From the NCBI RefSeq assembly GCF_002095435.2, contig NZ_MJEJ02000049.1, forward strand, positions 186,001 to 250,000: DNA of 64,000 bases, in the 5' to 3' direction. A model generated the notes under the pieces. That model had not been told where the DNA came from. It did no database searches and saw only the letters and a list, made by a program, of their open reading frames with translations. This document shows, in pieces, positions 9,119 to 17,813 of the stretch; within the stretch, counting starts at the first letter, position 1; the number at the start of each line of letters is the position of its first letter. The stretch comes from Williamsia sp. 1138 (GTDB taxonomy: Bacteria > Actinomycetota > Actinomycetes > Mycobacteriales > Mycobacteriaceae). Both the position numbers and the translations under genes were made by a program.

Positions 9119-9136
9119 TGGTACGAGAGCGTACCA
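9119..9136. promoter_or_regulatory. Perfect palindrome, probable operator
   Basis: TGGTACG (9119-9125) and CGTACCA (9130-9136) are perfect 7-base arms with a 4-base centre. It lies 26 bases upstream of the HAD hydrolase start, where a repressor would cover the promoter. The regulator is not in this neighbourhood. Confidence 0.5.
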
Positions 9137-9161
9137 CCATCGGCCGCCACGCCTTGGCACC

Positions 9162-10019
9162 ATGGACGACGTGAACATTCGCCTGGTTGCCACAGACCTC
9201 GACGGGACCCTCCTCAACTCCGCCCGCGCGGTCAGTCCCCGATCGGCTGCTTCCATGGCCGCGGCCGCCGACGCAGGGATCATCGTGGTCTGGGCGACCG
9301 CCCGAGCGAAACATTCGGTGCACGCCCTGGCCACCACCTGCGGGTTCCGCGGGATCGCTGTCGCCGCCAACGGCGCGGTTCTCATCGACCTTGCCGACGG
9401 CACGCCCAATATCGTTGACATACAAGCACTCACGGCCGACGTCGCCCGGGCCGCGACCGAACGAGTGCGCGAACTCGTCCCCGGCACGGTGTTCGCCACC
9501 GTCGGCCCGACGAGGTTCGTCGCCGACCACGGGTATGCCGCCCTGTGTGTGTTCACCGATCACCATCGCGACCCGGCGACGATGGAGCGTTCCGATGCGG
9601 CATCGCTCGACGACGAGCCAATCGTGAAGATCGTCGCCAGGCATCCCGACATCGCGAGCGAGGTCCTGTTCCGCCGCGTTCAGGCGGCGGGCATGCCGGA
9701 GGTGACGCCGACCCACTCGGGCGCGCCCTATCTCGAGATGGCGGCGCTCGGCGTCTCCAAGGCAACTGCTCTGGCCCGACTGTGTGCTCGCTGGGACATA
9801 GACCGCTCCGAGGTCGCGGCGTGCGGCGACGCAATCAACGACCTGCCGATGCTCTCCTGGGCTGGGCAGGCCCTGTGTCCGGCCAACGCCAGTGTCGACG
9901 CACTCGCCGTCGCCGACCACGTCTTGCCCAGCAACGACGACGACGGTGTCGCCACGTACCTCGAGTCACTGATCGCAGCCACCGCCGAGGTGGAGCGGCC
10001 GGCGGGTCACACCCGATAG
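9162..10019 (+). CDS. HAD superfamily hydrolase, Cof-like (subclass IIB)
   Basis: This is a 285-residue HAD phosphatase. Motif I is DLDGTLL (12-18) with the nucleophile and acid/base Asp. Motif II is the Thr in VVWATAR (~45). Motif III is the Lys in GVSKATAL (~205). Motif IV is GDAINDLPML (~226). A large C2B cap sits between motifs II and III, as in the Cof/YbiV group, which dephosphorylates sugar phosphates and cofactor intermediates with broad specificity. The gene starts with ATG at 9162 and is divergent from the membrane hydroxylase. No pathway context fixes the substrate. Confidence 0.9.
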   Translation: MDDVNIRLVATDLDGTLLNSARAVSPRSAASMAAAADAGIIVVWATARAKHSVHALATTCGFRGIAVAANGAVLIDLADGTPNIVDIQALTADVARAATERVRELVPGTVFATVGPTRFVADHGYAALCVFTDHHRDPATMERSDAASLDDEPIVKIVARHPDIASEVLFRRVQAAGMPEVTPTHSGAPYLEMAALGVSKATALARLCARWDIDRSEVAACGDAINDLPMLSWAGQALCPANASVDALAVADHVLPSNDDDGVATYLESLIAATAEVERPAGHTR

Positions 10020-10074
10020 TTCCGGGCACCGATCATCGGACATCGGGACCGCCGGATCTCTTAGCGTGATGCGC

Positions 10075-10959
10075 ATGGAACGTTGGAACCGTGCAATGGA
10101 CGCCATCGAGGACAATCTCGACGGCTCGATCGACGTGCCAGAGCTCGCCCGCCTGGCACTGACGTCGGAGTATCACTTCAGACGGGTGTTCTCAGCGCTC
10201 GCCGGTATGTCGTTGTCGGACTACATCCGCAGGCGGCGGCTGACCGTGGCGGCCGCAGCTGTGATCGCCGGCGAGGAACACCTCATCGACATCGCCACCC
10301 GTTACGACTACACCTCGGCCGACGCCTTCACCCGGGCCTTCAAGCGCATGCACGGTGTCGGCCCGGCCGAAGCACGACGACCGGGCGCGCGTCTGCGCTC
10401 GCAGCCCCGCCTTTCATTTCACCTCACCATCGAAGGGAGCAACGACATGCACTACCGCCTTGTCCAGAAGGACGCCTTCCGCCTGGTCGGCTCGCGAATC
10501 CGGGTGCCGCTGGTGTTCACCGGCCCCAACCCGGCGATCATCGACTTCGAGCGCAACTTCCCCGCCGATGTCGATCACCTCCTCGCCGAGCTGAGCGATC
10601 AGGACCCCGCCGGAACACTCGCCGTGTGCACTGACTTCGATGAAACACGGGCCGAGGGCACGGAAATCGACTACTACCACGCGGTGGCCACCTCGCGGCC
10701 TGTCCCTGAGGGCCTCGACTCCCTCCAGGTCGCCGCCGGACTGTGGGTGGTCTTCGAATCGTCAGGCCCTCTGCCGGAGTCGCTTCAGCAGCTCTGGCCG
10801 GCGGCGTACTCGGAGTGGCTTCCGGCCAACCCTTTTCGACTCGTCGAAGGCCCGGAGATCGTTCGTGTCCAGTTGTCGGACGACAACCAGACCGGTGTCG
10901 GCGAACTGTGGTTGCCGATCGAGCCGGCTGACGACCGCAGTCCGGCGGCGATCAGCTGA
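10075..10959 (+). CDS. AraC family regulator with GyrI-like effector-binding domain
   Basis: This is a 294-residue regulator. Two AraC helix-turn-helix motifs occupy ~residues 1-105 (AIEDNLDGSIDVPELARLAL, then DIATRYDYTSADAFTRAFKR). A GyrI-like/SOUL-type effector-binding domain (~125-285) follows, the architecture of Rob and of small-molecule sensing AraC proteins. In-frame GTG (10066) and ATG (10069) codons exist, but TAGCGT (10062-10067) ends 7 bases before the ATG at 10075, arguing for a leaderless message starting there. Its 3' end overlaps the convergent PH-domain gene by 8 bases. Targets are unknown. Confidence 0.88.
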   Translation: MERWNRAMDAIEDNLDGSIDVPELARLALTSEYHFRRVFSALAGMSLSDYIRRRRLTVAAAAVIAGEEHLIDIATRYDYTSADAFTRAFKRMHGVGPAEARRPGARLRSQPRLSFHLTIEGSNDMHYRLVQKDAFRLVGSRIRVPLVFTGPNPAIIDFERNFPADVDHLLAELSDQDPAGTLAVCTDFDETRAEGTEIDYYHAVATSRPVPEGLDSLQVAAGLWVVFESSGPLPESLQQLWPAAYSEWLPANPFRLVEGPEIVRVQLSDDNQTGVGELWLPIEPADDRSPAAIS

Positions 10960-12520
10960 GGAACGCGCGGCCACCGAGCGCGGCGGCGAGTTCGGTTGCC
11001 TCGCCGACCCCGACGTCGACCACGTAGTAGGCCTTCTCCCCCGATGCCGTGGTCGCCGTGACGGTCGCCAGGCCGAGCCTGCGCTGAAAGATCGACTGCT
11101 GCACGGACGCCCCGCTGACCCCGCGCAGCTGAACGGCGTCGAACCGGCGGAGGAAGTATCCTCGCCGACTGAACAGGTAACCGTCTTCGATCCGATGCCC
11201 CAGGCCGCTATAGTTGCCGAGCGCCGCCGGGATCATAAGCACAGCTGCCAGGACCGGGATCGCCAGCAGGGCGATCGGCAAGTGCCAGAACCACACTGCG
11301 GCCCCGAGCCCCGCTGCCCCGAGCACCACCGCAGACTCGTAGTGGAACAGGATGCGCCGCAGGGCCGCCGCGGGATGCCGGTGCAGCCAGCCTGTTCGGA
11401 GCCTGTCCGCGGAGAGTACGGTCTCGCCCAGCAGTGTGTTCGCCAGGGACACCGGAATGTCGCGGGTGGTCGTCGGCACCAGCACCCCCGATTCCTTGTT
11501 CTGCTGATCGGCGCTGACGCCGGTGAGAATGGGCAGCAACCGCGCACCGCGCAACACCCTGGTGGTCAGGGCCTCCGCTATGGTCACGCCCCGCAGCCGG
11601 GATTGATCGACGGTGAAGGAACGAGTTGTGAACAGACCCCGCGTCGCGACGAACCGACCGCGCTGCTCATGCACAAGGGTGTAGCTCCACCAGGATTCGA
11701 CGAACACCGCTGCCGCGCCGACGATGCCGACCAGGACGAAGCAACCGACCGTGGTGAGCAGCCACAGCCCCCAGGAGACGCGGTCCAGATACTCGGAGAA
11801 GTACCACCCGACGTACGTATCGGGGCTGCGGCCGAGAAACTGCATGCCCTGATAGACGAACCCGAAGATCGCTGTGGGTGCAACCACCGACCACACTCCG
11901 ACGATCGCATAGAGCATCCAGGCCCATCGGATCCGGAGTACCGCGGGCGGCGACAACACCTCCAGCCCACTCTGGGGTAGGTCTCGTGAGTCCTCGACCG
12001 ACCCGGTGTCGCGATGGCTTCCGGCTGCGGCAAGCAGTTCGGCCCGCAGCGAAGCGGCAACCGGCTTGCGCACCGCATCGAGCTGCAGACCCGAGTCACC
12101 GGCCCCCACCTGCTGTCCGGTGCCGATGGTCACGATCGCCAGGGAAAAGAGCCGCAGAATCGGTTTCGCGGTGATGTCGACCGTCCTGATCCGGTGCAGC
12201 GGGACCCTACGGACGCGTCGGACGAACAGCCCTGAGGTGATCTGCAGTTCGGTTCCGGTGATCCGGTACCGAAACCTGACGTATTGCAGGATGTAGAAGC
12301 ACGGTACGGCGATGGCCACCACCGTCAATGCGACGAGAGTTCCCGACACCGACGAATCCCGCTGTCCCAGAAAGACCCATGCAAAAGCCACCGGACCGAC
12401 CATGACCAGCATCCGGGTCAGCGCGGCGCCGATCATCCGGCTGTCGAGCCGCTGCCACGGAACGCCTGAGGGCAGGTTGTCCAGGGAAACGAGCGACCCC
12501 GCGGAGGGATCGTCGCTCAC
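10952..12520 (-). CDS. Membrane protein with bacterial PH domains (YdbT-like)
   Basis: This is a 522-residue membrane protein with three bacterial PH domains (DUF304/YdbT family). Each follows a pair of hydrophobic helices; the domains begin near YRITGTELQITSGLF (~70), LVHEQRGRFVATRGLF (~275) and GHRIEDGYLFSRRGYF (~450). The GTG start at 12520 shares four bases (GTGA) with the stop of the upstream PH gene, so the pair is translationally coupled. Bacillus YdbS/YdbT homologues are also paired and have been linked to resistance to certain secreted peptides; that role is not shown here. Longer in-frame starts to 12949 lie inside the upstream gene. Confidence 0.88.
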   Translation of the reverse strand: MSDDPSAGSLVSLDNLPSGVPWQRLDSRMIGAALTRMLVMVGPVAFAWVFLGQRDSSVSGTLVALTVVAIAVPCFYILQYVRFRYRITGTELQITSGLFVRRVRRVPLHRIRTVDITAKPILRLFSLAIVTIGTGQQVGAGDSGLQLDAVRKPVAASLRAELLAAAGSHRDTGSVEDSRDLPQSGLEVLSPPAVLRIRWAWMLYAIVGVWSVVAPTAIFGFVYQGMQFLGRSPDTYVGWYFSEYLDRVSWGLWLLTTVGCFVLVGIVGAAAVFVESWWSYTLVHEQRGRFVATRGLFTTRSFTVDQSRLRGVTIAEALTTRVLRGARLLPILTGVSADQQNKESGVLVPTTTRDIPVSLANTLLGETVLSADRLRTGWLHRHPAAALRRILFHYESAVVLGAAGLGAAVWFWHLPIALLAIPVLAAVLMIPAALGNYSGLGHRIEDGYLFSRRGYFLRRFDAVQLRGVSGASVQQSIFQRRLGLATVTATTASGEKAYYVVDVGVGEATELAAALGGRAFLS

Positions 12521-13029
12521 GTCGCGTCCCCGACTGTGCTCTCCGTCGCCACGGTCAGTTCGGCCACGAGGTCGTCGGCAACCGCCTGGTCCAGGCCTTG
12601 GATGACGATCTCGCCGTGTGCTGATGCCGTGGTGACCGAGACCTGCGCCAAACCCAGCATTTGGTGCAGCGGATTTCGTTTGGCTTCGACGGACTGGATG
12701 CGTGAGAGCGGCGCCACCTTCCACTCTCGGGACAACCATCCGGTCTTCGCATACACGGCGGTACCACTGGCTTCCCACCGATGGACCCGATAACGCAGGA
12801 ACGGCATGGTCACCGTCCACCCGAGCAGAGTCAGACCGGCGATCGCGGCGGCGATCAGAAAACCCGAGCGGACACCCGACCAGATGATGGCCGGAGCGAC
12901 CAGCGCGGCCACCGTGATCGTCAACACGAACAGACACTCGAGGAGCCAATACCAGCGTGACCGCGGGTCGATCCGATTTCGTGGTGGCCTGGGTTCTGTG
13001 GCGCGCAACGCAGAATCAGCAGACGTCAA
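12517..13029 (-). CDS. PH domain membrane protein (YdbS-like), first gene of the coupled pair
   Basis: This is a 170-residue protein. Two hydrophobic helices (~25-70, YWLLECLFVLTITVAALVAP onward) precede one bacterial PH domain (YRVHRWEASGTAVYAKTGWL to the C-terminus, including PLSRIQSVEAKRNPLHQ). It is the short YdbS-like partner of the downstream three-domain protein. The start is inferred to be TTG at 13029: it overlaps the stop of the upstream DUF6544-like gene as TTGA, and the only ATG/GTG further upstream in frame (13191) would add about 54 low-complexity residues unlike the family. Three genes with 4-base overlaps form one operon. Confidence 0.82.
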   Translation of the reverse strand: MTSADSALRATEPRPPRNRIDPRSRWYWLLECLFVLTITVAALVAPAIIWSGVRSGFLIAAAIAGLTLLGWTVTMPFLRYRVHRWEASGTAVYAKTGWLSREWKVAPLSRIQSVEAKRNPLHQMLGLAQVSVTTASAHGEIVIQGLDQAVADDLVAELTVATESTVGDAT

Positions 13030-13795
13030 AGGAACACTGTCCTCTCGGTGTCGAAGTCGATGAACGCTTCGAGGTCGCCCCAACCCGCTCGAGTGTGTGC
13101 GGGCACACCGAACCCGTCGGAGCGTAGTTCGCCCGTGCAGACGGCAGAGAAGCGATGAAGCCCGAACCCGGTCTGGTCCGGATCGCCCCACCGCAGTAAC
13201 TCGATCGAGTCAAGCGTTCCAGAGGCGGCGACATGAATGGTCACGTCGTGGATCGTGCCGTCGACCTCCACCGCGGCCATCGCGCTGTCCTCGTCCACTG
13301 CAGTCCAGTTGACCCCGGGCGACAACGCGGCGGCCGGTGTCAGAATCAACTCACTGGCCAGTCTGCCCGCGGCACTGCGCGACACATCATCACCTGTTGC
13401 AGTGACAACAGGGATCAGACCCCCTAGACGCCAACGCATTTCACCACTCCATCACTGTAGCGATCGAACCCACGAACGGGCAGCGGGCCGAATCGAGCAA
13501 CGGCGGCCCAGACATATCCACGGCGGGCGGCGATGATCTGCCTCGCCTCGAAAGCTCTCCACGCGCCGATTCTGATCTGTCCGCTCATGGTCACGATCAC
13601 TGACGTTCGCAGCGCAGCACCCACGTCGATCGAGCGCAACAGCCACCGTGCCACCGGTTCAGGCAGTCCCGAGACCATGTCCACGGAGAAGTTGGCGAGC
13701 GTGGTCGTGTCGGTGGCCAGATCAGTCCAGACGTCCGCCACCCGCCTCGCTGACCGTGGTGCCGCGGTGTTGAGGTCGGCAGCGGCGTGGGGCAT
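13026..13795 (-). pseudogene. DUF6544-like protein gene split by a -1 frameshift
   Basis: Two overlapping minus-strand frames together make one DUF6544/DUF6920-like protein. The N-terminal part (13795 to 13424) has LPEPVARWLLRSIDVGAALR and ends at RYSDGVVK before running out of frame. The C-terminal part (13439 to 13026) continues with MRWRLGGLIPVVTATG and the family's PAAALSPGVNW. Restoring one A in the AAA run near 13438 would give an uninterrupted protein of about 255 residues. This is either a real one-base deletion or an assembly error. The start at 13795 is chosen because TATGCT (13803-13808) ends 7 bases upstream. It heads the PH-domain operon. Function is unknown. Confidence 0.8.
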
Positions 13796-13817
13796 GTGGC
13801 CCAGCATAGGTGCTGAG

Positions 13818-15365
13818 CTACAGGAAATTCAGGACGTCGTCGCCCCACGCCTCACGCAGATCTCGGTCGAGATCGTCGATCACCGAGTCCTGACGATCGA
13901 TCACGAGGGTCGCTCGTTGTTCGCGCTCGTAGGGGAACCATTCCGGATCCCCGGGCAGGCCGCGTGGATGTCCGTCGACCGCAAAGGAAACCCAGCGGTT
14001 CTGTACCCGCGCCGACAGTGCCTTGCCCACCTTCAATCCACCGAGCTTGAACGTGATGTCCTTGCGACCCATCACGAGATTGCCCCACACGTAGGGCAAT
14101 TCGGTCGCATGAGTCGCTCCGACGCGGAGCGCACGCAACATCGGTGTCGCCCAATCGAATCGGTAGAGGTATACCGGCGCCACCGCGCTGTGGGCCTCGG
14201 CCAGCCAGATCGTCGGCATGCGGAAGCCGATGTCCCGGGCGACGGCGAGGCCGGCCGCCTTGAGCTTCATACCCGAATAGGCCGAGCCGATCTCGGCTTC
14301 GCTGGGAAGTCTGAGTTCTGGCTGTTCCGCGACGATCTCGGTGAACATGGCTCTGATGGCATCCGGCGTGATGGGCATCAACGGCGACTTCATCCACTTG
14401 AACAGTGCGGCCTCGTCCTTGTTCGTCCCGATGATGAGCGGCACCGGGTGCGACTGTCCGGCCCTGAATGCTGCCAGCGGGTAGTCGGGAAGCAGGTCGC
14501 GATCGACGGTAGGCGCGAACGCGAGCGTTCCGGGGGCCGTGGCCGGGACGTCGCTGAACAACGCCAGACCCGCAGCGACGATCTTGTCGACGGGTAGATC
14601 CTGAAGAGCCCCGACGTCGCCTTCATCGATGCCGAGGATTCCCAGGAATGTAGTGGCCACCCGTTTGGCACGCGCACTGTCATACACCGAAGTCGCGGGT
14701 GCACTCTGGGCTATCGCGCGAGCGAACAGGCCGCGTGCTGCGGGAACGGTCAGCATGGTCGTGACAATCGACCCACCGGCCGACTCACCGAACAAGGTCA
14801 CACGGTCAGGATCCCCTCCAAACCTTGCGATGTTGTCCCGGACCCACTCCAGAGCCAGGATGAGGTCGCGTAGCGCCAGGTTCGTGTCGAAACGGTGTTC
14901 GCCGGTGCTGAACCCCGACAGGTCGAGGAATCCCAACGCGCCGAGCCGGTAGTTGACGGTGACCACGATGACGTCGCCGTCGGACACCAGCGCCCGGGGA
15001 TCGTACAGCGGCTGGCTGGACGACCCGAAAATGTACGCGCCGCCGTGAACCCACACCATCACCGGTCTGGCGTCCCCGGCCACCACGCCGGACGCCGCCG
15101 ATACGTTGAGGCTCAGGCAGTCCTCGTCCTGCACGATGCCGTCCCCGAGCCTGATCACCGGGTTGCTCGGCTGCGGTGCGACCGGACCGAAGTCGCCGGC
15201 GTCAGCCACCTCGGTCCAGGGTTCGGGGGGCACAGGGGCGCGCCACCGCAGCTCCCCCACCGGCGCCGCTGCATAGCGAATCCCCCGCCACGACTTCGTG
15301 ATCCCGTCGTCGAGGCCGCGGACCGGTCCGTTGGTGGTCTCCACCACGCCGCCATCGTCTGCCAT
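13818..15365 (-). CDS. Type-B carboxylesterase (p-nitrobenzyl-esterase-like)
   Basis: This is a 515-residue type-B carboxylesterase. The oxyanion-hole segment is WVHGGAYIFGS (~110), the nucleophile elbow is FGESAGG (~190), and the catalytic His region is GATHATELPYVWG (~420). Length fits bacterial PnbA-type esterases, which hydrolyse diverse carboxylic esters. There is no signal peptide, so the enzyme is cytosolic. The ATG at 15365 has GGAG nine bases upstream; upstream in-frame codons to 15854 run antisense into the SDR gene and are rejected. It is divergent from the SDR gene with a 142-base gap. The natural substrate is unknown. Confidence 0.92.
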   Translation of the reverse strand: MADDGGVVETTNGPVRGLDDGITKSWRGIRYAAAPVGELRWRAPVPPEPWTEVADAGDFGPVAPQPSNPVIRLGDGIVQDEDCLSLNVSAASGVVAGDARPVMVWVHGGAYIFGSSSQPLYDPRALVSDGDVIVVTVNYRLGALGFLDLSGFSTGEHRFDTNLALRDLILALEWVRDNIARFGGDPDRVTLFGESAGGSIVTTMLTVPAARGLFARAIAQSAPATSVYDSARAKRVATTFLGILGIDEGDVGALQDLPVDKIVAAGLALFSDVPATAPGTLAFAPTVDRDLLPDYPLAAFRAGQSHPVPLIIGTNKDEAALFKWMKSPLMPITPDAIRAMFTEIVAEQPELRLPSEAEIGSAYSGMKLKAAGLAVARDIGFRMPTIWLAEAHSAVAPVYLYRFDWATPMLRALRVGATHATELPYVWGNLVMGRKDITFKLGGLKVGKALSARVQNRWVSFAVDGHPRGLPGDPEWFPYEREQRATLVIDRQDSVIDDLDRDLREAWGDDVLNFL

Positions 15366-15507
15366 CTCGAAGTTCTCCTGCCGCCGAAGTGCGCTCTGTT
15401 GCCACACTAACGAAAGTCGCCGGGAATGCTGTGAGACGACCAATGCGTTGATCAGGACTGTGTGCCGTCGGCGGGCGGCACAATCCACCTGCGAAAGGCT
15501 ATCGACA

Positions 15508-16332
15508 ATGAGCGACAAGGTCTGGTTCATCACCGGGACTTCCCGTGGATTCGGCCGAGAATGGACGATCGCAGCCCTCGAACGCGGAGACAAGGTGGCG
15601 GCGACCGCGCGCGACACCGCCTCACTGGCCGACCTCGTCGACCAGTACGGCGATTCGATCTTGCCGATCGAACTCGATGTGACCGACCGCGACGCGGATT
15701 TCGCGGCGGTGGCACGTGCGAATGAGTACTTCGGCCGCCTCGACATCGTGGTCAACAACGCCGGGTATGGCCAGTTCGGCTTCATCGAAGAACTCAGTGA
15801 ACAGGAGGCCCGCGACCAGATCGAGACCAACGTGTTCGGTGCCCTGTGGATCACTCAGGCGGCACTACCGTTTCTGCGGGCGCAGCGCAGCGGACACATC
15901 ATCCAGGTCTCGTCGATCGGCGGGATCAGCGCATTCCAGAACGTCGGCATCTACCACGCCTCGAAGTGGGCCCTCGAGGGCTTCTCACAAGCGTTGTCCT
16001 TGGAGGTCGAGTCGTTCGGGGTTCACGTCACCCTGATCGAACCCGGCGGCTTCGACACCGACTGGGGTGGCTCGTCTGCCAAGCACGCGACGCCACTCGA
16101 CGACTACGCAGACGCGCACCAGGCGGCAGCGGAAGCTCGCAAGAAGCGCACGTCCGCGCCGGGCGATCCGCAGGCGTCGGCGCGCGCGATCCTCAAGGTC
16201 GTGGACGCCGAGAAACCGCCGCTGCGGGTGTTCTTCGGTGCTGCGCCGCTCGATATCGCGAAGGCCGATTACGCGAGCCGGTTGCAGACGTGGGAACAGT
16301 GGCAGCCGGTCGCTGTCGAAGCACAGGGCTGA
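15508..16332 (+). CDS. Short-chain dehydrogenase/reductase
   Basis: This is a 274-residue classical SDR. The nucleotide-binding TGTSRGFG is at 9-16, NNAGYG at 83-88, and the catalytic residues are Ser ~136, Tyr149 and Lys153 in YHASK. LDVTD at 56-60 contacts the adenine. The protein resembles the ketoreductase-like SDRs often annotated as oxidoreductases acting on small carbonyl compounds. GAAAGG lies 9 bases before the ATG. It is divergent from the carboxylesterase, suggesting co-regulation, but the substrate is not deducible. Confidence 0.92.
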   Translation: MSDKVWFITGTSRGFGREWTIAALERGDKVAATARDTASLADLVDQYGDSILPIELDVTDRDADFAAVARANEYFGRLDIVVNNAGYGQFGFIEELSEQEARDQIETNVFGALWITQAALPFLRAQRSGHIIQVSSIGGISAFQNVGIYHASKWALEGFSQALSLEVESFGVHVTLIEPGGFDTDWGGSSAKHATPLDDYADAHQAAAEARKKRTSAPGDPQASARAILKVVDAEKPPLRVFFGAAPLDIAKADYASRLQTWEQWQPVAVEAQG

Positions 16333-16361
16333 CCGAGCCGAACCCCGCGCGCTGACGCACA

Positions 16362-17795
16362 ATGATCGGCGTGGCTAGTGATGATCGCGGACCGGCAGCG
16401 AACTCGGCCGGTCCTGGGCTGTCGATCGGCCCGGGGCCGACCACCCGGCTGACATCGTCGAGAACCTCGGTGTCGCCGCGGGCACTGCAGTTCCTCTCCA
16501 AGGAGTCGGGCAGCGCCGGACTGTTGCTGACCGCGACCGTCCTGGCCTTGGTGTGGGCGAATGTGCCTGGCGCCGGGTATGACTCGTTCTGGCACACCGA
16601 TGTGGTGCTCCAGATCGGCTCGTGGTCGACGGCACTGGATTTCCAGCACATCGTCAACGACGCGGCGATGGCCATCTTCTTCCTGGTGGTCGGCTTGGAG
16701 ATCAGCCGCGAGGTCACGGTCGGTGAGCTCACCGATCGCCGCACCGTGATCATCCCCGTGCTCGGTGCCATCGGCGGTCTGGTCCTGCCCGCCCTGATTT
16801 ACCTGGCCTTCCAGCCCACGGGCCCCGCCGCGGCGGGCTGGGGTATCCCGATCTCCACCGACACCGCCTTTCTGCTCGGCATCTTGGCGCTGTTCGGGCC
16901 ACGGTGCCCCGATCAGATCCGGTTGTTCCTGCTGACCCTTGCGATCGTCGACGACATCGGCGCGATCACCGTCATGGCAATTTTCTACACCGACGACGTG
17001 TCACTGCCGGCCCTCGGTGTGGTCGCCGCACTGGTCGCGATTCTGGTGTTCATGCGCTGGGCGCGTATGTGGAAACTGCGGCCCTACATCCTGGTGGGCA
17101 TCGCGTTGTGGTGCGCGGTCTTCGAATCGGGACTCCATCCCACGCTGGCCGGCGTCATTCTGGGCGTGATCATCCCGACCGCAGCGGTCGAACCCGAACA
17201 GCGCGAACGAGTTCGTGCCTATGGCCGCCTCGCCATACAGCGTGCGGACGCCACCCGGGCGAGGTTGGCGTCGGCAGCGGTGCGGGCAACGGTTCCCGCG
17301 AACGAGCGTCTCCAGGACGCACTGCACCCCGTGAGCGCGCTGGTGGTGGTCCCCCTGTTCGGTCTGGCCAACGCCGGCGTGGTGCTGAACGCGGATGCTC
17401 TGAGCGCGGCATCGAGCTCGTCGGTGACCATCGGGATCATCGTGGCGCTGGTCGTCGGCAACGGTGTGGGGATCTCGATCGCCGCGGGACTCGCCCTCAA
17501 GTTCGGGCTCGGGTACCTCCCTGGCCAGGTCCGCTACGGGCACCTGATCGGCGGTGCGGTGCTCGCCGGCATCGGGTTCACGATCTCGCTGTTCATCACC
17601 GACCTCGCCTTCGACGACCCGACGCTGCAGCAGGACGCGAAGATCGGCGTGCTCGTCGGTTCAGCCATCGCGGCCATCCTGGGGTCGGTGTTGTTGCGCT
17701 ATCTCGGTGAGCGACTTCCGTTGTGCAGTCTGGCCGACGCCGACAATCCACCGAGCCTGCCAGTCGGGCCGTGGATCGACCCCACCCTCCGCTGA
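16362..17795 (+). CDS. nhaA: Na+/H+ antiporter NhaA
   Basis: This is a 477-residue NhaA antiporter, exporting sodium in exchange for protons. The Asp pair of the ion site is in LAIVDDIGAITV (~190-200). FFLVVGLEISRE, PISTDTAFLLGI and AGIGFTISLFITDLAF are further NhaA signatures across about 12 membrane helices. An N-terminal extension of ~45 residues is low-complexity. Many actinobacterial NhaA proteins carry a C-terminal DsbA-like domain; here the protein ends at residue 477 and a separate DsbA-like gene faces it. The ATG at 16362 is given, but a GTG at 16371 follows a CACAAT box by 7 bases and could be the true start. Confidence 0.93.
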   Translation: MIGVASDDRGPAANSAGPGLSIGPGPTTRLTSSRTSVSPRALQFLSKESGSAGLLLTATVLALVWANVPGAGYDSFWHTDVVLQIGSWSTALDFQHIVNDAAMAIFFLVVGLEISREVTVGELTDRRTVIIPVLGAIGGLVLPALIYLAFQPTGPAAAGWGIPISTDTAFLLGILALFGPRCPDQIRLFLLTLAIVDDIGAITVMAIFYTDDVSLPALGVVAALVAILVFMRWARMWKLRPYILVGIALWCAVFESGLHPTLAGVILGVIIPTAAVEPEQRERVRAYGRLAIQRADATRARLASAAVRATVPANERLQDALHPVSALVVVPLFGLANAGVVLNADALSAASSSSVTIGIIVALVVGNGVGISIAAGLALKFGLGYLPGQVRYGHLIGGAVLAGIGFTISLFITDLAFDDPTLQQDAKIGVLVGSAIAAILGSVLLRYLGERLPLCSLADADNPPSLPVGPWIDPTLR

Positions 17796-17813
17796 TACCC
17801 CCCGCGCTGACGC

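Noticed and set aside
13533-14597. Plus-strand frame of about 350 codons opposite the DUF6544-like and esterase genes
   Set aside because: Antisense shadow of high-GC coding DNA; no recognisable domain, and both genes beneath it are clear.
17796-17813. Terminator between nhaA and the DsbA-like gene
   Set aside because: The 18-base convergent gap has no stable hairpin.
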